Source of the DNA: Planctomycetota bacterium
GTDB taxonomy: Bacteria; Planctomycetota; J058; JAJDCQ01
Reading direction: 5' to 3'
NCBI GenBank assembly: GCA_029260755.1
Contig: JAJDCQ010000216.1
Location: 79,215 to 143,214, forward strand
Length of the DNA: 64,000 nt
Shown here: one piece after another, positions 51,373 through 60,011 of the stretch
How the letters are laid out: each line of letters starts with the position of its first letter
Numbering within the stretch: position 1 is the stretch's first letter
Notes under the pieces: model-generated
Databases searched by the model: none
Seen by the model: only the letters and a program-made list of their open reading frames with translations
What the model was told of the DNA's origin: nothing
Made by a program: the position numbers and the translations under genes

Positions 51373-52680
51373 ATGCCCGACGCCTCCGGGGATCCCCCCC
51401 GCAAGAAGAAGAAGAGGAGCGGACCCGTCTTCGTCGGTCGCCAGGCCGAGGTGGCGACCTACGTCCAGCTCGTCCAGCAGGCCGCCCAGGGCCGCGGCAG
51501 CTCGATCCTGTTCGTCGGCCCGCGAGGCGTGGGCCGAAGCCGCCTGCTCCTCGAGCTCGGCCTCGCCGTCCGCGGTCGCGGCGCGCTCCTCCTCTCGTCG
51601 GCCTGCGTCCGCGGCAAGCCGCTGCGGGCGCCCCGCGAGATCGTCCGCTACCTCTTCGATCTCGCCGGGCCGCCGAACGACCCCGGCGACGAGCGGAGGC
51701 TCCGCGAGGCGATCGCCCGGGCCGTTCCGCCGATGCATCAGGCGACCCTGCTCGAGACGCTCCTCCCTCTCCTCGTCGGCGATGCGGCGGCGCTGACCGA
51801 GGAGCGCCCCATCCCCGGGCCGTTCGTGGCGAGCCTGATCGCGGCGCGCGCGACGGCGAAGCAGCCCATCGTCATCCTCGTCGACGACAGTCAGGACGCC
51901 GACCGCGGCACCCTCGACGTCCTCGCCGCCCTCGTCGGGTACGCCGCGTCGGCGCCGCTCGTCCTCGTCTCGACGGCGGAGGACGGCCCCGCGGCGATCC
52001 GCGTCGCCCGGCGCCTCGGGGAGGGCGGTCCGCTCGGCAAGGTCGCCCTGACTCCGCTGACGACGGACGCCGCCGTCGACGTCGCGAAGAGCTGCCTCAA
52101 CGCCCTCGTCCACGAGCCTCGGTCGCCCGACGGTCGCCCATCGGCGGCCGACGGCGAGCCGCCCGAGGAGCTGATCGCGGCGATCGTCGAGGGCGCTCAC
52201 GGTCTGCCGAAGGCCATCGTCGCCGCCGTCCGGGCGGCGGCCCGTCGCGACGTCGTTCGCGTGGACATGCTCGGCGACGAGGTCGCCGGCGACGTCGAGG
52301 GGCTGCGCGCCATCGTCGGGCAGGTCCATCGCCAGCTCGTCGACGCGGCGGCGCGACGAGCCGGGCAGGACGTCGAGATGGTGACGTCGACGGAAGGGGC
52401 GCCGCCACCCCCCGCGCCGCCGCCGCCCGCGCCGGCATGGGCACCGCCGCCGCCACCACCGCCGACGCCCCCGCCCCCTCCGACGCAGCCGCCTCCGCCG
52501 CCCGCGGCGTACCCGGCCTACCCCGCACCGCCTCCCCCCGGGTTGCTGCCGCCGCCGATGCCGGCGACCGGAGTTCCCCCGCCTCCGCCGCCACCGCCCC
52601 CTCCGCCGTATCGACCGAGCATCGTTCCCCCACCTCTCCCGCCACTCCCGCCACCTCCGCCACCCCGGCCCGCTCCGTAG
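51373..52680 (+). CDS. AAA-type ATPase with altered Walker A and proline-rich tail
   Basis: The 435-residue product resembles the AAA_16/ORC-like group: FVGRQAEVATYVQLVQQAAQ at 20-39, Walker A as GPRGVGRSR (the usual Lys is Arg) and Walker B as VILVDDSQDAD (DD rather than DE). Without the Lys, ATP hydrolysis may be weak or lost and nucleotide binding may serve only as a switch (inference). The last 95 residues or so are mostly Pro with some Ala and Tyr, as in many planctomycete proteins, and could bind SH3/WW-like or other partners. I chose the ATG before PDASGDPPRK; an earlier in-frame ATG at 51292 is possible. Confidence 0.72.
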   Translation: MPDASGDPPRKKKKRSGPVFVGRQAEVATYVQLVQQAAQGRGSSILFVGPRGVGRSRLLLELGLAVRGRGALLLSSACVRGKPLRAPREIVRYLFDLAGPPNDPGDERRLREAIARAVPPMHQATLLETLLPLLVGDAAALTEERPIPGPFVASLIAARATAKQPIVILVDDSQDADRGTLDVLAALVGYAASAPLVLVSTAEDGPAAIRVARRLGEGGPLGKVALTPLTTDAAVDVAKSCLNALVHEPRSPDGRPSAADGEPPEELIAAIVEGAHGLPKAIVAAVRAAARRDVVRVDMLGDEVAGDVEGLRAIVGQVHRQLVDAAARRAGQDVEMVTSTEGAPPPPAPPPPAPAWAPPPPPPPTPPPPPTQPPPPPAAYPAYPAPPPPGLLPPPMPATGVPPPPPPPPPPPYRPSIVPPPLPPLPPPPPPRPAP

Positions 52681-52707
52681 CTCGCGCGACGCGCGAAAGG
52701 ACCCGCC

Positions 52708-54069
52708 ATGCGCCGCACCGCTCCGGCTCTGACCCTCGCGATCCTCCTCTCCACGTCCGTGGCCTTCGCCGATGACCGGGAGGCGGCCACCGTCGGGGAG
52801 GGTGATGTCGGCGAGAGGATCGTCGCCTGGGCGCGGTCGGCGGAGTCCGCCGGGTTCTCGGGCGTCGTGTTCGCCGCCCGGAAGGGCAAGGTCGTCGCCG
52901 CGGTCGGCGTGGGGAGCGCCGACCTCGAGGGGAAGATCCCGCTGACGCCGGCCGCGCTCCTCGAGATTGCGTCCGCGACCAAGCAGTTCACCGCGGCGGC
53001 GGTGCTTCACCTCGTCGACCTGAAGAAGATCGACCTCGACGCCTCGATCGCGACCTACCTCCCGGGTATCCCGGAGGACTGCAAGGCGATCACGGTCCGG
53101 CAGCTCATCCAGCACACGTCCGGGATTCCGGGGACGAACTCCGGCGGGGGCGGGACCGACCTGGCGGCCGTCCTGCCGATCTTCCTGAAGGGAGGCCCGA
53201 AGCACCCGCCGGGCACCCACTGGGAGTACTGGAACCAGGGCTACGCGCTCCTCACCGAGATCGTCGCGCGGGCGGGCGGCAAGCCCTACGTCGAGGTCTG
53301 CAAGGACGCCCTGTTCGCTCCGTCGAAGATGACCGTGACCTGCTTCACCGGAGACGCGGCGCCCGAGGGCCGGGTCGTCGCGGTCGGTCGCTCGAAAAAC
53401 GGGGCGCCGCGGTCGGCCCTCGAGCATCCCTACGGCGAGTACGGCTTCCAGTACCGCGGCATGGGCGGCGCCGTCACGACGGTGTGGGATCTCTGGCGGT
53501 GGCATCGGGCCCTGGACGGGAAGCTGCTCAGCGAGAGCTCGAGGACCGCCCTCTTCGAGCCCGGTCTCAACGACTACGCCCTGGGCTGGTTCGTCCGGGT
53601 GGAGCGCGGGCGTCTCGTCCAGTTCCACGGCGGCGGCGTCCGGGGGTTCATCTGCGAGGTCCGTCGCTACCCGGACGACGACGCCTGCATCTTCGTGCTC
53701 TGCAACCGGGACGACGCCCCGCTCGGGCCCGTCACCCGGGGCGTCGAGCAGCTCCTGTTCGGCGAGGAGCTGACCGCGACCCTCCCCCGTCCGGCCGACC
53801 CCGAGGTCGCGGGCCGGCTCGCCGGCGCCTATCGAGACGCGCGCGGCAACGTCTTCCGGGTCGGCCTCGACGGCGACGTCCTCCGGGCGACGATCACCTG
53901 GACCGGCGGTCAGGTCACCCGCATGCTCGTCGCGAAAGGCGCGGACGGCTCGCTGTCCGTCAGCGACGGCTCGGACACCTACGAGCTCACCGTCGGCCCG
54001 GTCGCCGACGGCGAGGCGACGTCGCTACGGTTCGCCGAGGTCGAGTACACGCGCATCGAGTCCGACTGA
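52708..54069 (+). CDS. Exported serine hydrolase of the beta-lactamase class C/DD-peptidase fold
   Basis: The 453-residue product has a signal peptide (LTLAILLSTSVAFADD). The active site has the SxxK motif SATK at 89-92, a YxN motif (Y174-W-N176) and the late HGG triad in QFHGGGVRGF in place of KTG. This is the serine beta-lactamase/esterase EstB/D-aminopeptidase group; a peptidoglycan, ester or peptide substrate is possible and an antibiotic-resistance role is not shown. The C-terminal 110 residues form a small beta domain (AGAYRDARGNVFRVGLDG). AAAGGA precedes the ATG. Confidence 0.9.
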   Translation: MRRTAPALTLAILLSTSVAFADDREAATVGEGDVGERIVAWARSAESAGFSGVVFAARKGKVVAAVGVGSADLEGKIPLTPAALLEIASATKQFTAAAVLHLVDLKKIDLDASIATYLPGIPEDCKAITVRQLIQHTSGIPGTNSGGGGTDLAAVLPIFLKGGPKHPPGTHWEYWNQGYALLTEIVARAGGKPYVEVCKDALFAPSKMTVTCFTGDAAPEGRVVAVGRSKNGAPRSALEHPYGEYGFQYRGMGGAVTTVWDLWRWHRALDGKLLSESSRTALFEPGLNDYALGWFVRVERGRLVQFHGGGVRGFICEVRRYPDDDACIFVLCNRDDAPLGPVTRGVEQLLFGEELTATLPRPADPEVAGRLAGAYRDARGNVFRVGLDGDVLRATITWTGGQVTRMLVAKGADGSLSVSDGSDTYELTVGPVADGEATSLRFAEVEYTRIESD

Positions 54070-54157
54070 CCCGGCGCTCCTCCGTCGCGAGGTGACGGGG
54101 CGGATCGCCGGCCCGAGGCGGGAGGCCGTTTCGGCCGGAACATGGCAAGCTGATGCC

Positions 54158-55270
54158 ATGCCCAAGCGCCGAACCGTCCGTCTCGACGCCCTCGTCGTCT
54201 GCCCGCCCGGGCTCGAGGCGGTGACCTCCGCCGAGCTCGCCGCGCTCGGTCTCGACCGGCTCAAGACCGAGAAGGGCGCCGTCTCGTGTCGCCCGACCGT
54301 TCGCCAGCTCTACGCCGCAAACGTCTCCCTCCGCACCGCGACCCGCGTCCTGGTCCGCGTGGCCGCCTTCAGCGCCCGCGGCTTCGCCGAGCTCGAGCGG
54401 AAGGTCCAGGCGATCGACTGGGGCCGTTGGATCGGCCCCGAGGTCCGGCCGGTGTTCCGCGTCACGTCCCACAGCTCGACCCTCTGGCATCAGGGCGCGA
54501 TCGAGCAGCGGGTGGCAGCGGCCGTCCCCCGCTCGCCCGGCGCCGACGCCCCCGAGCAGCTCGTCGTCGTCCGCGCCACCCACGACAAGTTCGTCGTCAG
54601 CATCGACGCGTCCGGCCGGCCGCTCCACGAGCGCGGCTGGCGGCAGGAGACGGCGAAGGCGCCGCTGCGGGAGTCGGTCGCCGCCGGCCTCCTCCTCGCG
54701 TCGGGATGGGACCGGGTGACGCCGCTCGTCGACCCCTTCTGCGGCTCGGGGACGATCCCGATCGAGGCCGCCCTCCTCGCCTCGGGCGCCGCGCCCGGTC
54801 GGGCTCGGCGCTTCGCGTTTCAGGACTGGCCGTGCTTCCAGCCCGGCACGTGGGGCAGCGTCAAGGGCGAGGCCGACGGGCGGGCCGGGGGCGCGACGCC
54901 GCCGATCGTCGCGAGCGACCGGGACGCGGGCGCGATCGAGGCGGCCCGCGCGAACGCCGAGCGCGCGGGGGTCGTCGACGCGATCGAGTTTCGCGTCGCG
55001 GCGATCTCCGATCTCCGGTCGCCCGGCGAGATCCCCGGCTGGCTCATCACGAACCTCCCGTGGGGAGGGCGCACGTCCACCGGGAAGGACCTCCGGAATC
55101 TCTACGCGAGCCTGGGCAACACCGTCCGGGCGCACCTTCCGCTCTGGCGCCTCGGCATCCTCGTCGCCGATCGAGACCTCGCCCGGCAGGTGGGGCCGGA
55201 TCTCGAGTCGAGGCTCGCGCTCGAGCCCGGCGGACAGAACGCCTGGTTCCTGACCGGCGAGCTCTCGTAG
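54158..55270 (+). CDS. THUMP-domain RNA methyltransferase (RlmL/TrmN-like)
   Basis: The 370-residue product has an N-terminal ferredoxin-like/THUMP region (about 8-160) and a Rossmann methyltransferase: SAM motif PFCGSGTIPIEAALLA, the acidic ASDRD loop, and the target-base motif TNLPWGGR in place of the usual NPPYG. This set is that of the RlmL (23S rRNA m2G2445)/Trm14-TrmN (tRNA m2G6) group; which RNA is modified cannot be told. The ATG before PKRRTV was chosen because homology starts there. It ends 18 bp before the end of the PARP-finger gene on the other strand. Confidence 0.85.
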   Translation: MPKRRTVRLDALVVCPPGLEAVTSAELAALGLDRLKTEKGAVSCRPTVRQLYAANVSLRTATRVLVRVAAFSARGFAELERKVQAIDWGRWIGPEVRPVFRVTSHSSTLWHQGAIEQRVAAAVPRSPGADAPEQLVVVRATHDKFVVSIDASGRPLHERGWRQETAKAPLRESVAAGLLLASGWDRVTPLVDPFCGSGTIPIEAALLASGAAPGRARRFAFQDWPCFQPGTWGSVKGEADGRAGGATPPIVASDRDAGAIEAARANAERAGVVDAIEFRVAAISDLRSPGEIPGWLITNLPWGGRTSTGKDLRNLYASLGNTVRAHLPLWRLGILVADRDLARQVGPDLESRLALEPGGQNAWFLTGELS

Positions 55271-55288
55271 GTCTAGGAGAGGCCCCGG

Positions 55289-56020
55289 CTAGGAGCTCGT
55301 GCAGGCGCTCCGGACCGCGTCCTGGTCGCCGTCGCTCAGCTCGTTGAAGCCGTCGAGCAGCTCGGGCGTGTGGACGCGGCTTCCGGCGCAGCGCACGTGG
55401 TGCCAGCGATAGCCCACGTTGCCCTGGAAGTCGGTCGCCTCGCCGATCCGCACCTCGCCCTTGGCGATCTTCTCGTTGCACGTCTTGCACGCCGCGCGGC
55501 TGCTCCGGGCGGGCTCGACCCGCCACGGCTCGTCGCCCTCGGCCGGCTGGGGCTTGGCCTTGGCGACCTTCGCCGCCTCGTCCTCGGGCGCCTCTTCCAC
55601 CTCGAGCCCCTTCACGAACGGCTCGGGCGCCTCGCCGAGGATGTCCTTCGTCAGCCCGATCGTGTACTTGTCGTAGCGGCTCGGCTCGAACGCCAGGTCG
55701 ACCTTGCCGTTCTTGTAGACCTTCTTGATCGAGACCTTGGGCGGCAGCTTGCCGGTGCGGCGGGCGTACGCGATCAACATGTCGGTCAGCGCCTTGGTGA
55801 TGTCACGCTTCCCGACCTTCTCGCCGATGCTGTCCGCGGTCGCGATCGAGAGCCGCGTCTCGACCTTCGGGTAGCCGCTCCCGTCGTCGAGGTTCTCCTT
55901 CACGATGACGACGGCGCCGACGGGGACTCGCCCCTCGACCTTCGTCATCTGGAAGGTGTCGTCGTTGCACCAGAACGCCCACTCGGCGTCACACTCGACC
56001 CACGCGGTGTCATCGGACAT
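55289..56020 (-). CDS. Protein with C-terminal PARP-type zinc finger
   Basis: The 243-residue product ends in a PARP/DNA-ligase-III-type zinc finger (about 168-240): SSRAACKTCNEKIAKGEVRI, then YRWHHVRC and LLDGFNELSDGDQ. The metal ligands are C178, C181, H208 and C211 (C-x2-C-x26-H-x2-C). In eukaryotes this finger binds nicked or broken DNA ends. The N-terminal 150 residues (WVECDAEWAFWCNDDTFQ, VPVGAVVIVKENLDDGSGYP, VYKNGKVDLAFEPSRYDKYT) match no catalytic PARP domain and I do not recognise them. GGGGGCGAG precedes the ATG. A DNA-damage-linked role is inferred from the finger alone. Confidence 0.82.
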   Translation of the reverse strand: MSDDTAWVECDAEWAFWCNDDTFQMTKVEGRVPVGAVVIVKENLDDGSGYPKVETRLSIATADSIGEKVGKRDITKALTDMLIAYARRTGKLPPKVSIKKVYKNGKVDLAFEPSRYDKYTIGLTKDILGEAPEPFVKGLEVEEAPEDEAAKVAKAKPQPAEGDEPWRVEPARSSRAACKTCNEKIAKGEVRIGEATDFQGNVGYRWHHVRCAGSRVHTPELLDGFNELSDGDQDAVRSACTSS

Positions 56021-56142
56021 GTCTCGCCCCCTTTCGGCGCGGCAAGATACCAACCCGCGTCGGCGGCGGCCAGCCGTGGACGGTGCGGAGTTTTCGCTCG
56101 GCGCCGTCCGAGGCGCGCGCGGCGTTCATGCGAAGATCCGAG

Positions 56143-56154
56143 ACCTGACCCCTT
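56143..56154. repeat. ACCTGACCCCTT element (copy 2)
   Basis: The 12-mer ACCTGACCCCTT lies in the 305-bp gap between the PARP-finger gene and the metallopeptidase. The same core is in the repeat island at 31541-31690 and, inverted, at 63979-63990. The gap also has a possible minus-strand -10 box TATCTT (56049-56044) upstream of the PARP-finger gene and several G/C hairpins without T-runs near 56200-56240. Confidence 0.5.
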
Positions 56155-56325
56155 CGGTCCTGTCGACGCGATCTCGGGGCCGGCTCGTGAGATACGGACG
56201 ATGACGCTCCGGGGGCAAAGAGCCCCGTAACATCCGGGGCGCCGTGGGCACTCAACGGCAGGCGGGTGCTCGCTGGCGCGGGTCCCCGATCCACTCGCCG
56301 TCGCCGACCTCGGAGAGACCTCGCC

Positions 56326-57504
56326 ATGAAGACACGTCCCCGCTCGATCCTGCCCCTCGGCGTCGGCATCGCCGGGCTCATCAGTCTCTCCATGATGGTC
56401 GCCGCCCCGGCCTTCGCGCCTGCCGACGACGGACCGCGCGGAGCGTCCGACTCGCTCGCCTCCATCCCCGAGTCCGAGGCGCTGGCGGGCGTCCCGGACC
56501 ACGTCGTCGCGGCGTTCGAGGTCGATGGGGACGCGCTCGTCGGCGTGTTCCATCGCGACGAGGACGTCGCCACCGAGGCGCTCACCCTCTGGAGGGAGCT
56601 CGTTCGACGGATCCCGACCAATCAGCGCCTGGACCTGGTGCAGTTTCAGGTCTTCCGAAGCTCGGGCCTCGCCGGACACGTCGACGGAAGCGGCACCGCC
56701 AACCAGATCGGACGGTACGGGTTCACCCTGTCGCTGAACATGTCCAACATCGAGAGGCGAAGGGAGCATCGCGGGCCGCGGCTCAGCGGTCGGCGAGGCA
56801 ACTTCGACTGGACGCTCATCCACGAGTTCGCCCACATCCGCGGCCTCCTCGACGGCGCCGTCGACGAGTTCACCAGCCGCTTCCAGGTCGAGGGCGGCGA
56901 CGGAGAGGGCTACCCCGACGACGGCTCGCCGAGGCTCGACGGGGACTTCGTCACCTCGTACGCCGAGCGCTCCGCCGGCGACGAGGACTTCGCCGAGTCC
57001 TTCACGACCTACGTGATGCTCGATGAGCTCCCCGAGGAGCGCTCGGTGGCCGCCGACAAGGTGCGCTGGTTCGCCGGGCTTCCCGGCTACCCCGAGCTTC
57101 GCGCGGCCCTGCGGGCGCCCGGGACCGGTGAGACCCGGGGGCCGATTGCTCCGGCGCCCCGGCGGAAGTTCCCCTTCGAGATCGCCCCGGCCGCCTGGAT
57201 GATCGGCACCTGGCGCGGCACGACGGAGGACGGGGCGGAGGTCGAGTACCACATCACGGCGGACGAGATCACTCGCCGTCGATCCGTCGGCGACGAGCCG
57301 GCCGAGCGGCTCCGATACGGCAGCCTCCGCGACGACGGAACCCTCGCCACGATCGAGCGCCTCGAGGAGAGCGAGGCGTTCTATCTGCACAACGTGTCCG
57401 TCGCCGGTGAGACGTTCTCGGAGTCGTTCGTGAAGAAGGGCGGCCGAGCGCTCCTCGTCGAGAACGAGCGCCTCGGCCGGTTCCGGGTCGAAGCCGTCCG
57501 CTGA
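56326..57504 (+). CDS. Exported zinc metallopeptidase (HExxH)
   Basis: The 392-residue product has a signal peptide (GVGIAGLISLSMMVAAPAFA). The zinc motif HEFAH is in WTLIHEFAHIRGL near residue 165, with a likely third ligand in EDFAESFTTYVM about 60 residues later, a layout like the lethal-factor/M34-like and other gluzincin families. A separate C-terminal beta domain (about 290-392; GTWRGTTEDGAEVEYHITAD) looks like a lipocalin-type or DUF1579-like barrel. GGAGAG precedes the ATG. It may process surface proteins. Confidence 0.83.
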   Translation: MKTRPRSILPLGVGIAGLISLSMMVAAPAFAPADDGPRGASDSLASIPESEALAGVPDHVVAAFEVDGDALVGVFHRDEDVATEALTLWRELVRRIPTNQRLDLVQFQVFRSSGLAGHVDGSGTANQIGRYGFTLSLNMSNIERRREHRGPRLSGRRGNFDWTLIHEFAHIRGLLDGAVDEFTSRFQVEGGDGEGYPDDGSPRLDGDFVTSYAERSAGDEDFAESFTTYVMLDELPEERSVAADKVRWFAGLPGYPELRAALRAPGTGETRGPIAPAPRRKFPFEIAPAAWMIGTWRGTTEDGAEVEYHITADEITRRRSVGDEPAERLRYGSLRDDGTLATIERLEESEAFYLHNVSVAGETFSESFVKKGGRALLVENERLGRFRVEAVR

Positions 57505-57521
57505 GGCGATCGGGCCGATCA

Positions 57522-59153
57522 TCACTCGATCGGCGGCCCCGGCACGGCGATGACGAGCTCGCCGCCCGCTCGATCGTCGGTTCGAAGTGTCGCGATGATC
57601 CGACCCGGCCTGCTCATCGCGTCGTGATGCGCGGCGTGGAGGAGGACGACCACGCGCTCGCTCGTCGGGCGGGCGAGGAGCTCCCGGATCTCCTCGGGAC
57701 AATCGATCAGGACCACGCACCGGTCGAGCTCGAGCGGGACGGCGGCCCTGAGTCGCTCGGTCCAGCGATGCCCGACCAGAACGATGCCGCCATCGCTCTC
57801 CTCGAGGATCGCCCGGACCTCGACGCCGATCGCCCGGGCGTCGCGGTCCTTCCGAGGCATCCCTCCGAGGAGGGCCATCTCCGTCAGCAGAACCCACGTC
57901 ACCGTCAGCAACGCTCCGTCGAGCCGGCCCGACGGGCGCGCCGCCACGCCGAGGGCGACCGCGGCGACCGAGGTCAGGAGGCCGAGCCAGCGGGACGCCG
58001 GCGTCGCTGCGACGATCGCGACGACGACCCCGGAGCCGATCGCCGTGGCCAGCGCGAGCCAGGCGACGAGGCGCCAGAGGCGATCGTCATGATCATCATC
58101 GGGCGCTGCCAGGACGAGCGCCAGGACGGCCAGCGGTCCGAGGAGCGGCGCGAGGTAGAGCTGGCGCCTGGCGGAGGCGAACGTCAGCAGAGCGACGGCG
58201 ATGCCCGCGCCGATGAGGATGCGTCGGGCCTCGGGTGGGAGGGCGACGCGCCGTCGCCAGCGGTCGACGAGCGCGATGCCGAGGAGCGGCGTCCATGGCA
58301 GGAGCGAGACGGGGAGGGTGGCCAGGTAGAACCACCAGGACCTCGCGTGCCCGAAGCCGCTTCCTCGGGCGTCGATCGCGGCTCCGCGTTGAATCGCCAG
58401 GTAGGGGGCGACGAGGTCCCCCTCGGGGGCGCGGGCGAGGATCGAGAGCCAGAGCACGGCCGCGGCCAGGGTTCCCACGCCGACCATCAGCGGCCCGATC
58501 GCCGTTCGCGCGATCGTCCGGTCGGGCGCGCGGGCGTCCTCGAGCGCCGCGCCGATCGCGAAGGCGCCGAGGAGGAGAGGGCCGGCGGGACCCTTCGCGA
58601 GGAACGCGACGAACGCCGCCAGCCCGAGCGCGACACCCCGGGTCCGCGTCATGGGACGCGCGTCGGCGAGCGCGACGATCCCGACCGCCACGGCGGCCAC
58701 GAGCGGTCCGTCCGAGAGGAACCGGCGCGAGAGGATCGCGACCTCGACGACCGAGCCGGCGCCGCCGGCGGCGAGCAGCGCGCCCCGGACGGACCCGGTC
58801 AATCGCCATCCGAGAGCCGCGCAGCAGACGAGGAGAACGACGAGCGACCCGAAGGCGACGGCCCGGGCCGGGCCTCGGGTGCCGCCGCCGAGGACTCGTC
58901 GCGCGGCCGCGAAGGTCCAGTAGGTGAGCGGCGGCTTCTCGAGGTAGGGCTCGGCGTTCAGGCGGGGGACGTCCGAAGGCCCCGAGACCGACATCTCGCG
59001 CGCGATCTCGGCCTCGCGCACCTCGTCGCGATGCGTCAACGCGAGCGGGAGGGCCGACGCGTGGAGGACCAAGATCGCGCCGACCAGCGCGACCATCGGT
59101 CCGATGGACGCGGCCCGGCGCCGGGTGGGCGTCCCGCTCGGTTCGATCGTCAT
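57522..59153 (-). CDS. ArnT/PMT-like glycosyltransferase (GT-C fold)
   Basis: The 543-residue integral membrane protein has about 12 hydrophobic helices. The first outer loop carries the GT-C acidic motif THRDEVREAEIAREM and then YLEKPPLTYWTFAAAR, as in ArnT, PMT and related lipid-linked sugar transferases. These move a sugar from a polyprenyl-phosphate carrier to lipid A, protein or other acceptors. The last 110 residues are soluble (GGIVLVGHRWTERLRAAV). The GT2 enzyme that would make the polyprenyl-phosphate sugar is the next gene upstream on this strand. Confidence 0.87.
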   Translation of the reverse strand: MTIEPSGTPTRRRAASIGPMVALVGAILVLHASALPLALTHRDEVREAEIAREMSVSGPSDVPRLNAEPYLEKPPLTYWTFAAARRVLGGGTRGPARAVAFGSLVVLLVCCAALGWRLTGSVRGALLAAGGAGSVVEVAILSRRFLSDGPLVAAVAVGIVALADARPMTRTRGVALGLAAFVAFLAKGPAGPLLLGAFAIGAALEDARAPDRTIARTAIGPLMVGVGTLAAAVLWLSILARAPEGDLVAPYLAIQRGAAIDARGSGFGHARSWWFYLATLPVSLLPWTPLLGIALVDRWRRRVALPPEARRILIGAGIAVALLTFASARRQLYLAPLLGPLAVLALVLAAPDDDHDDRLWRLVAWLALATAIGSGVVVAIVAATPASRWLGLLTSVAAVALGVAARPSGRLDGALLTVTWVLLTEMALLGGMPRKDRDARAIGVEVRAILEESDGGIVLVGHRWTERLRAAVPLELDRCVVLIDCPEEIRELLARPTSERVVVLLHAAHHDAMSRPGRIIATLRTDDRAGGELVIAVPGPPIE

Positions 59154-59234
59154 TCCCGCCAGCCTAGGCGGGGGGGATTGGAGCTTCGTGAGGCGCGCGT
59201 GAGGCGACGCTAAGAATCGAGGGAGGGCCGAGGT

Positions 59235-60011
59235 TCAGCGAGAGCGACGGATGCGCGTGCGCCAGAACAGGATGAGCAGCTCGGCGATCGTGATGAGCAC
59301 GTTGAGGGGCTTGTCGCCGGTCGAGACGCCCGTCTGGCGGGCGAGGTAGCTCACCTCGAGCTCGGCGAAGCGCGCGCCCCGGCGCGCGGCCTTCACGACG
59401 ACCTCCGCGTCGACGCCGATGCCGTCGAACTCGATCTCGATCCCCTCGAGGATCGACCGGCGAAAGAGCTTGACCCAGTTGATGTCGCGAAGGCGGACGC
59501 CGAACAGCAGGCGCATGACCGCGCGGAAGATGCGCGTGTTGATCCGGCGATGCAGCCGGTCTCCCCGATTCACGCGATACCCGACGACGACGTCCGCCCC
59601 GTCGAGGAGCGGGACGAACCGCGCGAGGTCGGCGACCTCGAACTGGCCATCGGCCGGCACGAGCGTGACGAAGGGCTGTTGCGCCGAGCCGAAGCCGGAC
59701 TTCTGCGCCGCGCCGAAGCCGAGGTTGAGGGGATGGCGCACGACCCGCACGCTCTCGAGCTCGTCGGCGAGGGCGTCGGCGATCGCCGGAGTGCGGTCCC
59801 GGCTGCCGTCGTCGATGACGACGATCTCGTGGACGCGCGCGATGCGGCTCGCGATCTGGTCGGCCTGGCGCACGACCAGCTCGAGGCTCCCCTCCTCGTT
59901 GTAGGCCGGGATGACGATCGAGAGCCCGGGGAGGCCGTGGGCGCTCCGGTCGCGCGCCGAGGTCGAGCTCGGGGTCACCGGCGCCGTCGCCTCCGTCCCT
60001 TCCGTGGTCAT
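59235..60011 (-). CDS. Family 2 glycosyltransferase (polyprenyl-phosphate sugar synthase-like)
   Basis: The 258-residue product has the GT-A nucleotide-sugar fold: LSIVIPAYNEEGSLELVV, VVIDDGSRDRTPAI, NLGFGAAQKSGFGSA, and the DxD-like LVPADGQFE. It ends in a hydrophobic segment (LNVLITIAELLILFW). This is the pattern of dolichol-phosphate mannose/glucose synthases and of ArnC/GtrB. It likely makes the donor for the ArnT-like protein, 81 bp downstream. The ATG at 60011 overlaps the stop of the upstream gene (ATGA), so translation is coupled. Confidence 0.88.
   Translation of the reverse strand: MTTEGTEATAPVTPSSTSARDRSAHGLPGLSIVIPAYNEEGSLELVVRQADQIASRIARVHEIVVIDDGSRDRTPAIADALADELESVRVVRHPLNLGFGAAQKSGFGSAQQPFVTLVPADGQFEVADLARFVPLLDGADVVVGYRVNRGDRLHRRINTRIFRAVMRLLFGVRLRDINWVKLFRRSILEGIEIEFDGIGVDAEVVVKAARRGARFAELEVSYLARQTGVSTGDKPLNVLITIAELLILFWRTRIRRSR

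Noticed and set aside
52708..54069. Beta-lactamase antibiotic-resistance gene
   Set aside because: The SxxK/YxN/HGG set also fits esterases and peptidases, and the HGG variant gives no support for drug hydrolysis.
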